From: Myxococcales bacterium | Lineage (GTDB): Bacteria > Myxococcota_A > Bradymonadia > Bradymonadales > Bradymonadaceae | DNA length: 41,722 bases | Assembly (NCBI GenBank): GCA_007135085.1 | Contig: SLJM01000330.1 | Coordinates: forward strand, 1 to 41,722 | Reading direction: 5' to 3' | Shown here: one piece after another, positions 40,434 through 41,722 of the stretch | How the letters are laid out: the number at the start of each line of letters is the position of its first letter | Position numbering within the stretch: the first letter of the stretch is position 1 | Program-made: the position numbers and the translations under genes | The notes under the pieces: model-generated | Told to the model about the DNA's origin: nothing | The model's database searches: none | What the model saw: the letters and a program-made list of their open reading frames with translations, nothing else

Positions 40434-41722
40434 ATGGACCTGGTCACCCCACAGAGCATGCGGCGCATGGACCGCGAGGCCATCGAAGAGGTCGGTATTC
40501 CCGGCCCGATTCTCATGGATCGAGCCGCCCGAGGCGCCGTCGACGCCCTGGTTGACCATTTCCAGCCTCCCCGAGGCGCCCGCATCGGCATTTTATGCGG
40601 CACCGGTAATAACGGCGGTGACGGCCTGGCCATGGCAACCATGCTCGCCAACCTGGGCTTTGAGCCCTACGTGCTGCTCCTCGGCGAGGGGGACAAACTC
40701 TCCCCCGACGCCGGTCTGTATTATGAGATCGCCGCCCAGACTGTGGGCTCCCTGGCAATCGCTGCCGACGACGAGGAGTTGAGCCGCCGTCTCGCCGCCG
40801 CTCCAGACTGCGCCCTGTGGTGCGACGCCCTGCTGGGCACAGGTCTCGATCGCCCCCTGGCCGGCCGATACGAACAGGCCGTGAAGTTCCTGCGCGACCA
40901 GCCCGCTCCGGTCATGGCCATCGACATACCCACCGGCCTGGACGGACGCACCGGTCAAGTCCTGGGCTGCGCCGCCCCGGCGCAGATGACCGCCACCTTC
41001 GGTTTTGCAAAGGTCGGTCAATGCCTGGACCCTGCCCGCTCCTATTGTGGAAAAATCGTGGTCGTCGATATTGGCATCCCCAACTCGGTGCGCGACCACG
41101 TGGGCTTCGACGCTGTGGGCCTCGATCGCAAGTGGCTGGGCTCCCATCTGCCGACGCGGCCCGATGATCTCCATAAAGGGGGGGCGGGAAAGACCCTCCA
41201 TATCGGCGGAAGGCCGGAGACATCGGGGGCCATCGCCCTGTCGGCCCGTGCTGCATTGGTGGCCGGAGCGGGGCTTATCACAGTGGCTACCGATCGCGCC
41301 GTGCAGCCCTGGATACCGGCCCAGACATCAGAGATCATGAGCCGGGCCGCTTTCGATTCAGCGGCGGCAAAGATCGACAAACCAACCCTGGTCGACGCCA
41401 TCGAGCGAGCCGACACGGTGGTCATCGGCCCCGGCCTCGGCACAGATGATCTTTCAAAGAAGATTTTTGAGATCACCATCGACGCCGCACCGCAAAGGCT
41501 CATCGTCGACGCCGATGCCCTCAATTTGCTGGCAAAACACGACCAGTTACGCCGGACATTTTGCGACCTCGCCGGCCACTCCTCGGCAGTGCTCACCCCC
41601 CACCCTGGCGAAGCATCTCGCCTCCTTGGCTCGGAGATCGATTCCATCCTGGCCGACGCCGTCGCTGCAGCCCTGGAATTACGGGACAAATTTTCTGCTA
41701 CCGTGGTGCTCAAAACGGCGGC
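40434..41722 (+). CDS. nnr: Bifunctional NAD(P)H-hydrate epimerase / ADP-dependent NAD(P)H-hydrate dehydratase, 3' truncated by window end
   Basis: The first ~430 residues of a protein usually ~500 long. The YjeF N-terminal epimerase domain (~1-210) shows MRRMDREAIEEVGIPGPILM, GTGNNGGDGLAMA, DALLGTGLDRPL and MAIDIPTGLDGRTGQVLG. The C-terminal dehydratase domain, of ribokinase fold, starts at ~230 (DLHKGGAGKTLHIGG, VAGAGLITVAT) and continues with VVIGPGLGTDD, IVDADALNLLA and LTPHPGEASRLLG. The protein repairs hydrated NADH and NADPH: the first domain epimerises, the second dehydrates using ADP. The loop after HKG reads GGAGKTLHIGGRPETSGA, a little unlike the usual GxxGHVLVxGGS. AGGA lies 8 nt before the ATG. 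It is the last visible gene of the ftsH block. Confidence 0.93.
   Translation, partial: MDLVTPQSMRRMDREAIEEVGIPGPILMDRAARGAVDALVDHFQPPRGARIGILCGTGNNGGDGLAMATMLANLGFEPYVLLLGEGDKLSPDAGLYYEIAAQTVGSLAIAADDEELSRRLAAAPDCALWCDALLGTGLDRPLAGRYEQAVKFLRDQPAPVMAIDIPTGLDGRTGQVLGCAAPAQMTATFGFAKVGQCLDPARSYCGKIVVVDIGIPNSVRDHVGFDAVGLDRKWLGSHLPTRPDDLHKGGAGKTLHIGGRPETSGAIALSARAALVAGAGLITVATDRAVQPWIPAQTSEIMSRAAFDSAAAKIDKPTLVDAIERADTVVIGPGLGTDDLSKKIFEITIDAAPQRLIVDADALNLLAKHDQLRRTFCDLAGHSSAVLTPHPGEASRLLGSEIDSILADAVAAALELRDKFSATVVLKTA

Overview
The window reads as a chromosomal segment of a GC-rich Gram-negative bacterium of the former Deltaproteobacteria, most likely Myxococcota close to Bradymonadia. This is inference from gene content: proteins with the AgmX/PglI tail of the Myxococcus gliding apparatus, an MJ0042 zinc ribbon joined to a GYF_2 domain, Hanks-type kinases, many TPR and HEAT proteins, Cys/Asp-rich lipoproteins, and an ftsH-folP-cdaA-cdaR-glmM-pdxJ-nnr gene order. 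No rRNA, tRNA, CRISPR array, transposase or phage gene was seen. Several promoter candidates share a pattern close to TTGAC(A/G)-N17-TAT(T/C)CT, which looks like the local housekeeping consensus.

Left end (1-1868, minus strand). A Ser/Thr kinase with an N-terminal EF-hand runs off the window. Upstream of it lie the N-terminal stub of a second, similar kinase and a near-copy of its promoter. The two are separated by about 800 bases of non-coding repeats: a roughly 210-bp tandem unit, a 116-bp palindromic insertion flanked by a 6-bp target duplication, and hairpins that share a GCAAG loop. This is the strangest part of the window.

1877-11193 (minus). A tightly packed probable operon encodes a secreted HEAT-repeat protein, a DUF192 lipoprotein, a polytopic membrane gluzincin peptidase with TPRs, an NTF2-like lipoprotein, a TPR protein with a second HExxH peptidase domain, and last an ECF-type sigma factor. 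It looks like an envelope-biogenesis or stress unit. No anti-sigma factor is recognisable.

11370-22569 (mixed strands). Here are a small zinc-ribbon protein with its own promoter and terminator, a DUF465 protein, a YihY/BrkB membrane protein, a very large TPR lytic transglycosylase, a cysteine-free Rrf2 regulator, a DUF368 (PopT-type) undecaprenyl-phosphate translocase with a LysM-like periplasmic insertion, a TPR protein, a GltJ/AgmX-like trans-envelope protein and a small lipoprotein.

22575-31378. This stretch holds exonuclease VII (xseB, and an xseA with an extra HARP-like N-terminus), a Cys-rich lipoprotein, SppA signal-peptide peptidase, glutaredoxin, two tandem PglI/GltG-like proteins each with its own promoter, and a trypsin-fold protein that appears to have lost its catalytic residues.

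31365-41722 (plus). A conserved housekeeping block: tilS, ftsH (with a good promoter), folP, cdaA-cdaR-glmM (c-di-AMP synthesis coupled to UDP-GlcNAc supply), pdxJ and the 5' part of nnr. Cell-wall precursor supply (glmM, DUF368), wall remodelling (lytic transglycosylase), envelope proteolysis (FtsH, SppA, two gluzincins) and trans-envelope scaffolds recur, so most of the window concerns the cell envelope.
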